Below are positions 12,153 to 23,070 of a stretch of DNA of 56,453 nucleotides, piece after piece. Position 1 is the stretch's first letter. Each line of letters begins with the position of its first letter. The notes beneath the pieces were generated by a model. The model worked only from the letters and a program-made list of their open reading frames with translations, ran no database searches and was not told the origin of the DNA. The stretch spans positions 1 to 56,453 of the forward strand of contig NW_025955217.1 of assembly GCF_022376445.1 (NCBI RefSeq). The letters are read 5' to 3'. The translations under genes and the position numbers were made by a program. Source of the stretch: Fomitopsis serialis (taxonomy: Eukaryota; Basidiomycota; Agaricomycetes; Polyporales; Fomitopsidaceae).

Positions 12153-13205
12153 TCATTCATCCCAAGCAACATTCCGCCGGGACTTGTCTTGCCAAGCAAA
12201 ACAATGTTCCCAAGACAATAGTGGTCTTCCATGGCTTGACAAGCAAAGCCTGTTGTTCCTGATGTCAATGACCGCCACACGATGAGTCCCAGCTTTTTCT
12301 GCTCGATTGCGAGTGGACACGCCGGATCTTGTGCCATCCTCGTTGTTGCCATGAACATTCTTGCCTCGCGTGCCCTTGTCGCTATTGGTCTTCTTCTTCA
12401 AAGGGGCCTTGAAGGGGCCTTGGCAGCCTGCGCGGAACGTAGACTCGCAGCGAGCAACTGTTCGTCTTCATCGGACAGGGGCGCATCCTCCCGCTCATTG
12501 TGTGATCCCTCCATATCAATGTCCTCGTCTTGCAGGGCAGCATGCCTGGCCCTACCTTTACCCTTGATGTCTCGTGTGTGATCTTACATTTATCAGTAGC
12601 ACATATAGAAATATTGAGGAACTACACACCGGTGCGCGATGGAGCTTTCGGAGGGGTTGGCTCAAGCTCATCCTCTTCTGGGGACTCTCTCCTCATCCTC
12701 TGCTGCCAGTGCCTGCCACTGCATTGTCCATCACCTCTCGCTCTGTGCTGCTCTGTTCTTCATCATCCTCTGACCCCACAACCTTCCTGGACCTCTTGTG
12801 TTTAGGCCTCTCCTCCTGCGCATCTTCATCATCTTCCTGCTCTTCAGCCGTCATCGCAGCCATATCGCGCTGTATCTCTAGCATTGACAAGGGTGTAGCG
12901 TCTTTCAGCACTTTGAACAACTTGTAATCAAATCACTTACTGACCTGCACTTCCTTCTGCTTGTCGGCTTGACACTTTCTGTGTTCCAGCTGCTTCAGAA
13001 GTTCTACATCCTTCTTGCTGAAGCCTCGCTCGTCAACGTGTTCTGCTTCATCATCAGTCCCTCGATCACACTTCTTGCCCCACTTGGTTTTGGACTTCGA
13101 GGCTGACGTGTTACTGGGAACTCGAGCGGTCTTGGGCGCCACGGCCATATTCTTGGCGGTGGTGTCATCTGCCCCCCGCGGGTGAGTCTTTGATTGAGTG
13201 TTCAT
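12153..13205 (-). pseudogene. unrecognised acidic/basic low-complexity gene broken by an 11-bp duplication
   Basis: Reading the minus strand, 13,205-12,945 encodes a Lys/Ser/Thr-rich start (SKSKTKWGKKCDRG, then KKDVELLKQLEHRK). A second exon at 12,920-12,700 is rich in Glu/Asp with a basic patch (KHKRSRK), and a third from about 12,560 is acidic (SDEDEQLLAASLRS). At 12,401-12,422 the 11-mer AAGGGGCCTTG is exactly duplicated, which throws the frame into TGA. With one copy the frame would run on into a Lys-rich segment (12,400-12,250). A further frame break lies near 12,690. I infer a decayed nuclear or low-complexity protein gene; the function is unknown. Confidence 0.5.
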
Positions 13206-13368
13206 GTTTGCGAGCCAGACACAAGCAACAAGCAGTCAGCAAGAGAAAGATGAAAGGTGAGCTGAGATACCCACATCAGATAAGTCAGACTTGAGGGACA
13301 CCGTGAGACCACACCCGACGGTGTCCGTGCTTCTGGAAGTCATCAGTCAGCAGCCATAGTAGCGCGGT

Positions 13369-13645
13369 TCAACTTGTGGTTTGCCTGGGAACGGAGTACA
13401 TCACCGAGCACTCCAAGCCGACAGGTACAACATACAATGCTTGATCAAAATATAAATATGCTTGTACTAGTAGCACTCTATAGCTAAGCAAAATGAGGAT
13501 GGTCAGTCCAGCCGTTATGACTATCTGCTGTCCATTCGGACAGCTCCCTGTCTGTATGGAGAACAATAGAAGCATACCATCCAGTATGATGTAAATTAAA
13601 GTGAGTGGGTTCACAAGAAGGAAAAATGACAAAATCTGCATGACA
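13369..13645 (-). CDS. hydrophobic exon(s), possible continuation of the 14.1-15.5 kb gene
   Basis: After a TGCAG acceptor near 13,643, the minus strand encodes two strongly hydrophobic segments (ILSFFLLVNPLTLIYIILDG and VITAGLTILILL). They are separated by a stretch that could be a short GTATGC...ACAG intron. The LTR at 13,661-14,101 lies directly upstream, after a GTAAGT donor belonging to the gene at 14,102-15,533. One reading is therefore that these are its downstream exons, with the LTR sitting inside an intron. No homologous exon is seen after the plus-strand paralogue, so the link is unproven. Confidence 0.3.
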
Positions 13646-13660
13646 CAGAGGAATTACAAG

Positions 13661-14101
13661 TGTTGAGCTCAGAATTTATTCCGCATTTCTGCGAATTATT
13701 CTGAGCTCCATTGCCCTGTCCAAGTCGTGGAACGCGTCCTGGTGTGTTCTCCTTTATTCTACATGGACGCCATCACTATACCGTGCATACTGTACTTTTT
13801 CCGACATCATTCCCTTCAGTCTACCATTTTCCATAATGTTTGCATCTTCAGGGATTTGAACCCCTGCACTCATCTGATTTTTCACTGCTTTGTTGATTTC
13901 GACTTTGTGGCTGTTTCTACTGTACAGTTATGGTCACCTTACGTAACGCACACCGTAGACAGTCCGCCTCGTCGAGCTCTAAGTCCCTAAGACTTTACAG
14001 AGCTCGACTTAGGTGTGTATCTTCGCTTCTTTGAATAAAAAGACTTTACAGAGCTCGACTTAGGCCTTTGGAATTCGCTCTGAGGCGCACTGCAGCCAAC
14101 A
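13661..14101 (+). repeat. copia LTR copy A (441 bp), with internal duplication
   Basis: It begins TGTTGAGCTC and ends GCAGCCAACA (TG...CA, 5-bp terminal inverted repeat TGTTG/CAACA). It matches the LTRs at 17,401-17,789 and 20,962-21,350 but is 52 bp longer. The extra length comes from a 25-bp stretch (AGACTTTACAGAGCTCGACT and following) that is present twice, around 13,990 and 14,041, separated by an unrelated insert. The five bases on each side (ACAAG, GCCTA) do not match, so no target-site duplication is visible. Confidence 0.85.
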
Positions 14102-15533
14102 GCCTAGCCACTTACCGTCTGGCCATCTCAAGATGTTCCCTATATAGTTGGCAGTATGACCGTCCATTGTCCCTATGGTCGTTCTGAGGTTCCTCATAAC
14201 AACCAGAACCAGGACGTACACCGTGCCTGCAAAGACAGATCATTGGCAATGATTGCCTATGCGTGATTGTGCTGCACTTACCACCACCGGCTAGCCAAGC
14301 AAATTTACAGCCCATTGCATTCCAATTCTTGAATGTTCTTTGTGAGATGGTTCTCCTGGTGTTCGCTTGCAGCTGTGACGTCCAGATGGCTTTGAGAGTT
14401 GGTTGGGGCTTACAGCGACGAAGGCTAGGAGAAGTTAAGTCAGTTTGGATCGCTGAACATGCATCCTTACGTCCGTACATACCTACTAATCTTGCACCCC
14501 AATTGCATCAGTCTCACCATCACTGCAAAGTCCAAGGCTTCATTATGGTGGAATCTTGCGGCGGTGCATCATTCAGTGAACATGCTCAGTGATCCATCCA
14601 CCTGCGGAGTACTAGGACTGAATGGTGAATCTGCTCTACATAGCACGTTATCGCAGCAACTCAACATCGCCTCATCTGTGAGACCGGTTGTGAGATCAGA
14701 GAAGAACTGTGTTACTGTGTTCTTTGACAAGTGTGACGGTGCAGGTAAGGGATCCATATCCCACAGCATCTACGCAGGAGCAGGCAGCACATTTGAGAAG
14801 TTGATGCCCCCGCGCAGACAGGGCGGTAGTCGATTTTCGGGCTGTCCCATATTGGCAGCCTGCCCAGCTGGGGCGCATTCTTTACGGGCATACAGTGTCT
14901 TGCCAGTTCGATTGTGTGACCACGTTGAGCGGACGGGACCCACCGTATCAGAGTCAATGACACCCTGAGTACCTTTGCAAATCCAATAAGATGTCAGCCC
15001 AATTGTGTGTACTATTGCAGGACTCACCAGTTGTATTCCCTTGAGAATTATCCTGTTGTGGTTGGACTTGGGACCTTGTCTTGCGGGCGTAGACGGTTGA
15101 TGTGTCAGGCATCGTTGTCTCACCAATGCCTTCTGTTGTGAATACCGTCAGATTTGTCATACAGTAGGTCACTAAACACTTACTGGCGACATTGTCACTA
15201 CATACTTCGTGAACACTGTTATGTTCAGATTGAATGATGCACTGTGCATCCGGCGCGGTGCCACCTGAGCAGACAAGACAATTAGAGGCAATGTTGTATG
15301 ATGTATGACTTCTCACCGCTGTTGCTAGTGGCGCACATGCCATCCAAGTCATCAGTGATTTGGCTGGCGCTGGCGAGGTCTGCAGGACTTGGAATATCAA
15401 TACCCTCTAGCCTTGCCAGCAACATCCTCAACACGTGGCTGAGATCAGGTGTACGGCTCAGCAACTCTACCAAACAGGTACATTCCTCTTCTGTGAGGAA
15501 CATTGTCACTGTGGACAGTATTTGCGGTGACAA
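14102..15533 (-). CDS. uncharacterised multi-exon gene, inverted paralogue of the gene at 9.4-10.6 kb
   Basis: The first exon, 15,533-15,317, encodes MSPQILSTVTMFLTEEE and a leucine-rich helix, and ends at a GTGAGA donor. Further exons show a GETTMPDTSTVYARKTRSQ segment (about 15,110-15,050), a PPCLRGGINF segment (about 14,820-14,790), a helix LDFAVMVRLMQLGCKIS (about 14,540-14,490), the FAWLAGGG end before GTAAGT (about 14,283), and a hydrophobic GTVYVLVLVV exon ending at GTAAGT near 14,115. Each has a counterpart in the same order in the plus-strand gene at 9,374-10,561, so the two are ancient paralogues. The copia LTR starts 13 bp downstream of the last donor. The product is unknown; the C-terminal hydrophobic exon suggests membrane association. 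Confidence 0.5.
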
Positions 15534-15689
15534 GTGCAGCTGGAGACAAGCACAGTGTGGCGGACTTGACTCCGCTTACGTGAAATTCCGACAACACTTC
15601 CTCTCTCAGAACAGCGGAAGTGGGAGTCACCAAATCACTCGGTCAGTGAGAAATATAACCTGTGACTCAGCTGTTTCCCTCAATGTATG

Positions 15690-17023
15690 AACAGGCACCA
15701 CCACTGAGGATACAAGCTTCCTCCGCTGTTGTCACATACTGACTGTACAATATTGTCACTACAAGTCCTGTGGTCCTACTCAGACCTCAGACACGGTGCC
15801 CGCCAACACCCCTTACTCACATCTGGCCGTCCCCTATACTGTTATACCTGGTGTTGCCCATGGGCAAATCATCCCTCACAGTCGCAGCCACCCACGCAAT
15901 CCCCACATATACAGGCAGCCTCGCCCTGTCATCCCCACTCTCCTCACTACCCAGGACACCGTCCCCCGTGCACCGAAAACACGGAATGAATGCTGAAGTC
16001 TTGTGAATTGAAACGAGGGTGATGTGACACTTGAACATCTCTGGGTGAATGCGGTGTGTGTCGAGCTCAGCTCTGTAGTTGGCTCTGGCAACCTGCGGAG
16101 AGTGTGTCAGCTCCACAGCATACATGAAGAAGCCAGTTAGCATACCGTCATGCAATACACGTTGACCCCATCTCAACGTCCGGTATTTGGTGTGATGTCT
16201 TGTCCATCAGAGGTCAATTTCTGTCAATCAGTAAGGTCTGGTGTGCGTCCACGAGAATGTGGGTGTCTTGTAGGCAGCCCAGCGCTGCCACATTGACCAA
16301 TTTGTGGAGGGCGAGCGGTGCCATAATGGTGAGTTCACGTCTATCAGGGTCGTATGTGAATCTAGAGGAACATATGAGGCACAAAATCAGGAGGTACCAG
16401 CTGCATGCTTACAAGAAGAATTTGAGTATTTTGGTATTGCTATCAATGTATTCGCAAGCCTCCTTCCAGACGTGTTCGGTTATGTCGTTTCGAGCCTGTG
16501 TAATAAACTTTCAGGACTAAATCATTGGTGTTAGAGCAAATACTTTGCTTACCGTCTGTTGATCAAACAAGAACGGGAAACTGTCTTGCTGCAGCAACTC
16601 ACCGAAGACCTGGTCTGCAAGATGCCAGGACCTAATGGCGTGGGCGAGGTCCTCGTCTGCGTCGGCTGGTCTCACGTCAAGAGGGATGTTGTCCTTTGTG
16701 TTGGGCCTGGGGTCGAGCAGTGGTGAAGAAAATGTGTGCCTGAGGGAGGACAACGGTGAAGATGATTGCACAGCTAATTGGTTGCACAGTTTGTTACTTT
16801 GCTATGTCTGACATAGAGGGCGCGTTTACGTATGTGTGTCTCCCCCAAATGACCTATCGGAGCGGTCGTCGTCTATATGGTCAAGCCCAAGGGTTGCCTT
16901 GAGCTCTGTCGAGTCGATGTAGTGAAATCCGTAGTGCAGTGATTGTCCCAAATCATCGTCTTGAGAGGGGGGTGCAACACGAGGGGTGCGCACGTGTAGG
17001 CTGTGGTAGTGAGACAAGGACAT
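15690..17023 (-). CDS. uncharacterised multi-exon gene
   Basis: A start at 17,023 gives a tyrosine/histidine-rich exon (MSLSHYHSLHVRTPRV, then HYGFHYIDSTELKATLGLDH). After an intron, about 16,720-16,555 encodes NTKDNIPLDVRPADADEDLA and a helical stretch, ending at GTAAGC. A short exon follows (DITEHVWKEACEYIDSN, about 16,500-16,420), then FTYDPDRRELTIMAPLALHK (about 16,360-16,215). The last clear exon, 16,085-15,817, starts after a GCAG acceptor with VARANYRAELDTHRIHPEMF and ends near a GTGAGT donor at 15,819, so one more short exon to about 15,690 is possible. A frame stop after the 16.2-kb exon means the join to the last exon needs another intron or the gene is broken. I recognise no family. 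Confidence 0.4.
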
Positions 17024-17400
17024 GAGGTAGGGAGCTGAAGATTAGTGAACAACAATGAGATAGAACCCTTAGACGTGAAAGGAAGAAGTTAGGGATGTAC
17101 CGGTACATGTTGTATCAAGTGACCTGGACATGCCTCCCCTCCGGCCATGCATCCGTGCCCTCGAACTCTCCCTCATACTTTGACACTTCGGTGAATTCTC
17201 TAGAACTCTACTTCAAGGTTAGCGAACACCCTGAGCTCTTATCTTCAGGCACCAGGCACTTACAAGTAGCATCAGCCATGCCGTACCACAGTGTCCCCGG
17301 GACCCTGCGGACCAGGGCGGCATAGGCCGAGGGTGGTGTGCAACAGGTGCCTTATTTGGACAGCCACAATGGCATTGCGGCCATCCAAATGAGGCAAGCC

Positions 17401-17789
17401 TGTTGGCTGCAGTGCGCCTCAGAGCGATTCCAAAGGCCTAAGTTGAGCTCTGTAAAGTCTTAGGGACTTAGAGCTCGACGAGGCGGACTGTCTACGGTGT
17501 GCGTTACGTAAGGTGACCATAACTGTACAGTAGAAACAGCCACAAAGTCGAAATCAACAAAGCAGTGAAAAATCAGATGAGTGCAGGGGTTCAAATCCCT
17601 GAAGATGCAAACATTATGGAAAATGGTAGACTGAAGGGAATGATGTCGGAAAAAGTACAGTATGCACGGTATAGTGATGGCGTCCATGTAGAATAAAGGA
17701 GAACACACCAGGACGCGTTCCACGACTTGGACAGGGCAATGGAGCTCATAATAATTCGCAGAAATGCGGAATAAATTCCGAGCTCAACA
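17401..17789 (-). repeat. copia LTR copy B (389 bp), the element's own 3' LTR
   Basis: On the minus strand it starts TGTTGAGCTC at 17,789 and ends in CAACA at 17,401. Directly upstream (plus-strand 17,790-17,798, reading AGGGGGGAG on the minus strand) is a polypurine tract, so this is the genuine 3' LTR of the minus-strand pol. It is nearly identical to copy A and slightly diverged from copy C. Both ends of the LTR can fold: GAGCTCAGAAT-like arms near the start and GTCGAGCTCT/AGAGCTCGAC arms near the end. Confidence 0.9.
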
Positions 17790-20700
17790 CTCCCCCCTGA
17801 CCTGTCAAGTCCCCAGCCCAAGCATCTTCACCATCTCCAGCACCTTCGGTTTAGCCAGCAACTTCGTCAGGATATCAGCAGGCATGTCAGAAGTGCGGAG
17901 GTGTATGATCTCAATTCGACCTTTGGCGACCTCGTCCCTGAGCCAGTAGAAGCGCAAGTCGAGGTGCTTCATGCGTCCGTGGTGCTCGGGATTTTTCGCA
18001 ACAGAAAGCGCAGAGAGATTGTCGATTCGAAGCTGGAGGCAAGGGAGACGTCGAAACCGAGCTCTGTGAGGAGATTGCGAAGCCAGAGAATTTCCTGGCC
18101 TGCTGAGACTGCTGCAACGAACTCTGCCTCCGTCGTAGAGAGCGCCACAATCGTCTGAAGACGACTGGACCACGAAATCGCACCTGTACCCATTTTAACG
18201 ACGTATCCAGAGGTGGATCGACCGGTGTCAGGGCAGCCAGCGTGGTCAGCGTCGGTGTGGGAGGCGAAAATCTCGGAATCGGACGAAGGGGAATAGGTGA
18301 GCTTGTAGTCAAGGGTGCCCTTGATGTATCGGAAGAGGTGCTTGACTGCCTTCCAGTGCGTCATGCCAGGGTTCTTTGTAAAACACGCCAGGTTGCCCAC
18401 AGTGCGTGCGATGTCTGGATGAGTTGCTACAGCAAGGTAGAAAAGCGAACCCACTGCCTGGTCATATGTGATGTTCTGCATCTCCCTGACCTCAGACGAC
18501 ATCTTGGGAGTCATGTCTGCGCTGAGACGAAGGCCAGGCTCCATTGGGGTGCCCACAGGGTCGCAGTTTGCGAAGCCATAGCACTCCAGGACGTCGAGAG
18601 CATACTGCTGCTGCGAAATCGAAAGTGAACGCTTCGCTCTATCGCGCTCAATCTTGACTCCTAGGAGCCAGGACGTCAGCCCAAGGTCCCTGAGCTTGAA
18701 GTGCGTATGAAGGTCGTCCTTGACGTGCTGAATTGCGGTTTTCGACTTCGCTGCAATGGTGATATTGTCAACAAAGACAGGGATGATGATGTGCACTCCA
18801 TCTCGAAGGTAGACCCAGACACTGTGCTCGCAAATCAGCCGCGAAAATCCGAGTTTGGTGAGTACCTCGTGCAGCTTCTCGTGCCAGCATCGTCCAGCAT
18901 GCTTCAGACCGTAGAGGGCCTTCAGAAGACGCCATACCCAGCTCGGAGTTTTCTGCTCAAAGCCCTCTGGCTGCTGCATGTACACCTCCTCCTTCAGCTC
19001 GCCGTTTAGGTAGGCTGAGGAGATGTCTACAGACTCGAGCTCGAGGTCATCCAGGGCTGCAAGCGCAAGAATGGCTCGAATCAACGCCCACTTCGGCGTA
19101 GGAGCGAAGGTTTCGTTGTAGTCGAAGCCAGGACACTGGGAGAAGCCTTTGGCGACGAGGCAGCCCTTGTACCGCTTGATTGAGCCATCAGCATTGCGCT
19201 TGACACGGAAAACCCACAGGGAGCCAATGGCCTTTCGTCCAGGAGGCAGCTGAACGAGCTCAAAGGTCCCATTTTCAACGAGGGACTGGATTTCGTCCTG
19301 AGCAGCCTTAAGCCACTTCTCTCGCTCGTCTGGGGGTCTCTTCATCGCATCTGCGAAGGTCCTAGGCTCGCCGAAGTGCTCCTGGTCCGCCTTGAACGCA
19401 TTCTGGGCCACAGACTCGAACGCAAAATTGAGGGCTTCGTCATAGGAGAAGAAATCCTCGCTTTCAGCGGAGTACACGTGCTCAACGTCTGCAATCATTG
19501 CATCCAGCGAGCAGCCAGAGGTGTCCTCATGTCCATCTCCACGCAAGAAGTTGAGTTTGTCGTCGCTGGAGGTAGGAGAGGGTGGATAACCAGGCTCAGG
19601 AAGCGGAGCAGGGGCAGCAGGTGGACTCAGTGGCGCTTCAATGAGAGGATCAGGCGACGGAGAATTGCGCTGAGGCGTTTCGTCGTGTTGGCCAGGCTCG
19701 GGCGTCGAGGCAGGGGACTGAGAGTCGACTCTAAAACGCTGGGGCAAGAGATTTATTTCGCCGCTGCAAGTCGTCGTCATTCAGGGAGCCTTGAAAATGC
19801 GTAGAACGAGCTGGGAGTCAACGTGAAGGCGCAGGATATGGCCTGTATCCGTCATAGTTGTCGAATTGACGACGGGCTGCCAGACGCTGTGGGGCCGGTG
19901 GAGGCGCAGGAGGTGCAGGAGGGCTGGGCGAACGTGCCGGACGGTCAGGGGAATTTTCGCGGACGTCCTGGGGCGCAGAGAGCTGATTTTGCGATGGAGG
20001 TGCAGGAGGTGCAGGATCATCAGAGTCGTCTCCCCCTGATCATGCAGCTCTGGCGCATCAGGGACGTCTTCAGCGGGTTCGCCGTCGTCGTCTTCGGGTC
20101 CTGGGACGTCGACCTCGTCGAGAGGGAGGCCGAAAACGTTTATGAAGGGCGAATTTCCAGGGAAACGGTGTTCGTCAAAGACAGCATGCAACGAAATGAT
20201 GAAGTTCTTCGCAGCAGGGTCCCAGAATCGCCAGGCCTTGGTGCCCTCAGGATAGCCGACAAAAATACACTTCCCCGTGTGCGGCTGCATCGCCTTGCGG
20301 TCCTTCTTCCGTACCAACACATAGGCAAGGCAGCCAAAAATGCGGAAGTAGGAGACATCTGGCTTGCGCCCATCGCCTTTCCAGGCAGCCCGGGGCACAG
20401 CACCTCGCAGGGACGACGTAGGCATGCAGTTCCTTGTGTGGACGAAGGTAGAGATGGCATGGCCCCAAAACAACGGAGGGAGCTTCAACTGAACAAGGAG
20501 AGCAGTCCCACCCTCAGCAATCGTCCTGTTAGCTCGCTCTGCAACGCCATTCTGGTGGGGCTCGTCTGGTTCAGTGTGCTGACGCTGGACCCCATGCTGA
20601 GCGCAAAAATCGACGAACTGCTTGCCCATGTACTCCCCACCCTTGTCATCGCGCGTAGCCTTCAGGACGAGTCCTAGGGTGTTTTCGGCGTACACCTTGA

Positions 20701-20961
20701 ACACCTGGAACACAGAGAATGTGTTGCTTTTGCGCTTCAGGAAGGCTACAACCCAGGACCTCCAAGAGTCGCGGATAAATGTCATCCAATAAATGTGCCC
20801 CTCCGGCGTAGGCGTCAGGAGAGGGCCCTTGAGGTCGGTGTCGACGAGGGCGATGCGGACGAAATTTCTGGTCGCAAAACGAGGGATAGAGTGTTGATGC
20901 AGCTTACCAGCTAGGCAAGGCTCACAGATGGGATCAGGTGTACACTTCGAACGGATGGTGA
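17790..20961 (-). mobile_element. Ty1/copia retrotransposon pol, 5'-truncated and frame-broken
   Basis: On the minus strand the order is integrase, reverse transcriptase, RNase H, as in copia elements. The GAG-pre-integrase end (CEPCLAGKLHQHS) lies at about 20,940-20,900, and the integrase core (DTDLKGP, DDKGGEYMG, HQNGVAERANRTI) lies downstream. The RT (VDISSAYLNGELKEEVYMQQ, YGLKHAGRCWHEKLHEVL) spans about 19,350-18,400, and RNase H (HTDADHAGCPDTGRSTSGY) follows. Gag and protease are missing, cut off at 20,961 by an LTR in the opposite orientation. The frame shifts near 20,030 (acidic/proline linker), has an in-frame stop near 19,815, and shifts again near 18,040 inside RNase H. The catalytic FVDD box reads FVDN (about 18,775), which should abolish polymerase activity. 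This copy is dead. Confidence 0.9.
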
Positions 20962-21350
20962 TGTTGAGCTCAGAATTTATTCCGCACTTCTGCAAATTAT
21001 TCTGAGCTCCATTGCCCTGTCGAAGTCGTGAAATGTGTCCTGGTGTGTTCTCCTTTATTCTACATGGACGCCATCACCATACCGTGCATACTGTACTTTT
21101 TCCGACATCATTCCCTTCAGTCTACCATTTTCCATAATGTTTGCATCTTCAGGGATTTGAACCCCTGCACTCATCCGATTTTTCACTGCTTTGTTGATTT
21201 CGACTTTGTGGCTGTTTCTACTGTACAGTTATGGTCACCTTACGTAACGCACACCGTAGACAGTCCGCCTCGTCGAGCTCTAAGTCCCTAAGACTTTACA
21301 GAGCTCGACTTAGGCCTTTGGAATCGCTCTGAGGCGCACTGCAGCCAACA
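20962..21350 (+). repeat. copia LTR copy C (389 bp), inverted relative to the pol
   Basis: It runs from TGTTGAGCTC at 20,962 to CAACA at 21,350 on the plus strand, opposite to the retrotransposon body that abuts it. It differs from copies A and B at several sites in the first 100 bp. The flanking pentamers are GGTGA (inside integrase) and GGTCT (start of a truncated gene), so there is no target-site duplication. It therefore marks a rearrangement breakpoint and is not a simple solo LTR insertion. Confidence 0.85.
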
Positions 21351-22209
21351 GGTCTACTATGCAGAAGATGACAGCGCTCCTGAGGAAGTGCTGCTCAGCG
21401 GGATACTTGGTCAAACGCAAGTTACCACCAATAACCCGTGAGGCAGAGTATGTCATTACCACTTTCCTACATATAATTGTACCTGCTAACAAACAAATGT
21501 TAGCATTGCCCGTACAAGGGCTGTTCATACAGAGCAGTACTTGTGTACCACTGGACTTGGCAATGCCCAGTTCAGTGAAGCTGCTGTGGCACTGATGTCT
21601 ATCCATCAGCTGTTTGAGAGAAGGCTTGGCCAAGGAAGTCTTCATCAGTGGGATGTAAAGAAAGAGCAAGGACATATTGCTCTTGACTTCCACAATCAAT
21701 ATCTCACCACACCAGAGAACACCTCTGCTGCCAACATCATTGACATTCCTGATGACATGGACCCTTTCCACATCCTCCGCCGTCACATCACAGATGAAGT
21801 TTTCACTATGGATGGTCTAGTCAAATACTATGAGAGGGTAAAACCTGACAATGTTGCCAAGTAGGTCATGAGTCATAGTAACAACATTGATTACTGAACA
21901 CAGTAATGTATATAAGGCCTCAATTCAAGAAGTCTCATTCAACAGCTATCAGTGTTGGTCAATTGGTGGAAATCCAAACTTCATTTGTGGCTGTTCCTAG
22001 GGGAAAGGGGAAATACAAGATGGTGTGTAAGTTGCGCTCCATCTGTGTCCTTGATCACAGCATAGAAAATGTAAGCCTATTTTTGTATTTGAAACAAACT
22101 ACTAAACTATGGACAGGACATTAACCGAGAGCGAGTTGAGCAAGCACTGAGAAAGGGGTTGCCAACACAGAAGGTCAAACATGTTGTTGGATATGATGAT
22201 GACAAGTGA
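21351..22209 (+). pseudogene. 5'-truncated uncharacterised gene
   Basis: Coding begins immediately after the LTR (YYAEDDSAPEEVLLSGILGQ), with a GTGAGG donor near 21,438. It resumes near 21,520 (TGLGNAQFSEAAVALMSIHQ, then NIIDIPDDMDPFHILRRHIT) up to a GTAGGT donor near 21,860. A third exon carries ISVGQLVEIQTSFVAVPRGK and ends at a GTAAGC donor (about 22,070). A last exon from about 22,118 (DINRERVEQALRKGLPTQK) ends in TGA at 22,207-22,209. The exon structure is intact downstream of the break, so truncation by the LTR-associated rearrangement is the main damage. The family is unknown to me; it is tail-to-tail with the next gene. Confidence 0.5.
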
Positions 22210-22432
22210 TGTGGAGGACACCAGGACAGATATCAAGTGCATGCACATTGATACACCTGAAGGGCACACAATGGATTGATCCTTGCTTTCAATAGTGTCA
22301 TTTGTAATCTCCATGCAATGCCTAGATCTTAACAAAGAAGCTCTACACATAGCATTGGGGTACAGTTGAATATACCAAACGGAGAGGAGTTGAATCCCTA
22401 ATACACCACACTATTCAACTACAACAGATGAG

Positions 22433-23070
22433 CTACTGACAAAGGCCGCATGCGCCAACCACCATCTGATGATATGCATCCAGTTCTGCCTCAGCATCAT
22501 AGTCAACTTCCCATTCCGCCTCGAAAGAACAATCCTTCATCATACACACATACCCAGCATGGGCATCAGTGTAGAATGTCTTGAGAGTGTGAAGATGCGT
22601 GCACTCCGGGCATTGCAAGGGAGTTGGGTGACCAGCAGGTGCAAGCTTACGGTGATGCCACACGTACTCCTCACGTGCAATCCACCGCATACCAGCCTCG
22701 TTATCGCAGAGGCGGAAGAGCACAATTGATCCATGCCGCCGAAGAGACCAGGACAGTTGGAGTAATTTGCGGAGGGTTTTGGATGATGAAGTCGGCAGCA
22801 AGGTGTGCATTCAGTGAACTGGCTGTGAAGCCAATGCAGAAGGGGACTCGGTGTTTCAGGAGCTCATTGTCCGGTGTGTCGAGGGCCTTGGGACTGGTGA
22901 TGATGGCGCCTAGGATGAACATCCAATGTGAGGTTTCACCATACTGCTTGGTGTACTCAAGATACGGAGGTGTGAGCACCCAGAAGAAGAACTATGCACT
23001 TGTCAATATAGCAGTCACTGGCTAATGAGGTTATCGTCCATGACACATTCACCGTTGAGCTGGAAGGCCT
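22433..23070 (-). pseudogene. uncharacterised zinc-ribbon-like gene, frame-broken and 5'-truncated
   Basis: On the minus strand, an exon around 23,070-23,025 (AFQLNGECVMDDNL) and a second from about 22,980 (LTPPYLEYTKQYGETSHWMF, then VPFCIGFTASSLNAHLAADF) are followed in a different frame by a C-terminal part. That part (SWSLRRHGSIVLFRLCDNEA, then PLQCPECTHLH and YVCMMKDCSFEAEWEVDY) ends in TGA at 22,433. The CPEC...C....C arrangement looks like a zinc ribbon. The frame change between about 22,810 and 22,760 has no convincing intron, so the gene is probably broken. Upstream it stops where repeat block 2 starts (about 23,146). The function is unknown. Confidence 0.45.

Noticed and set aside
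13727..13990. 87-codon frame repeated three times (also at 17,460-17,723 on - and 21,028-21,291 on +)
   Set aside because: It lies wholly inside the copia LTR and is identical because the LTRs are. It is not a separate gene.
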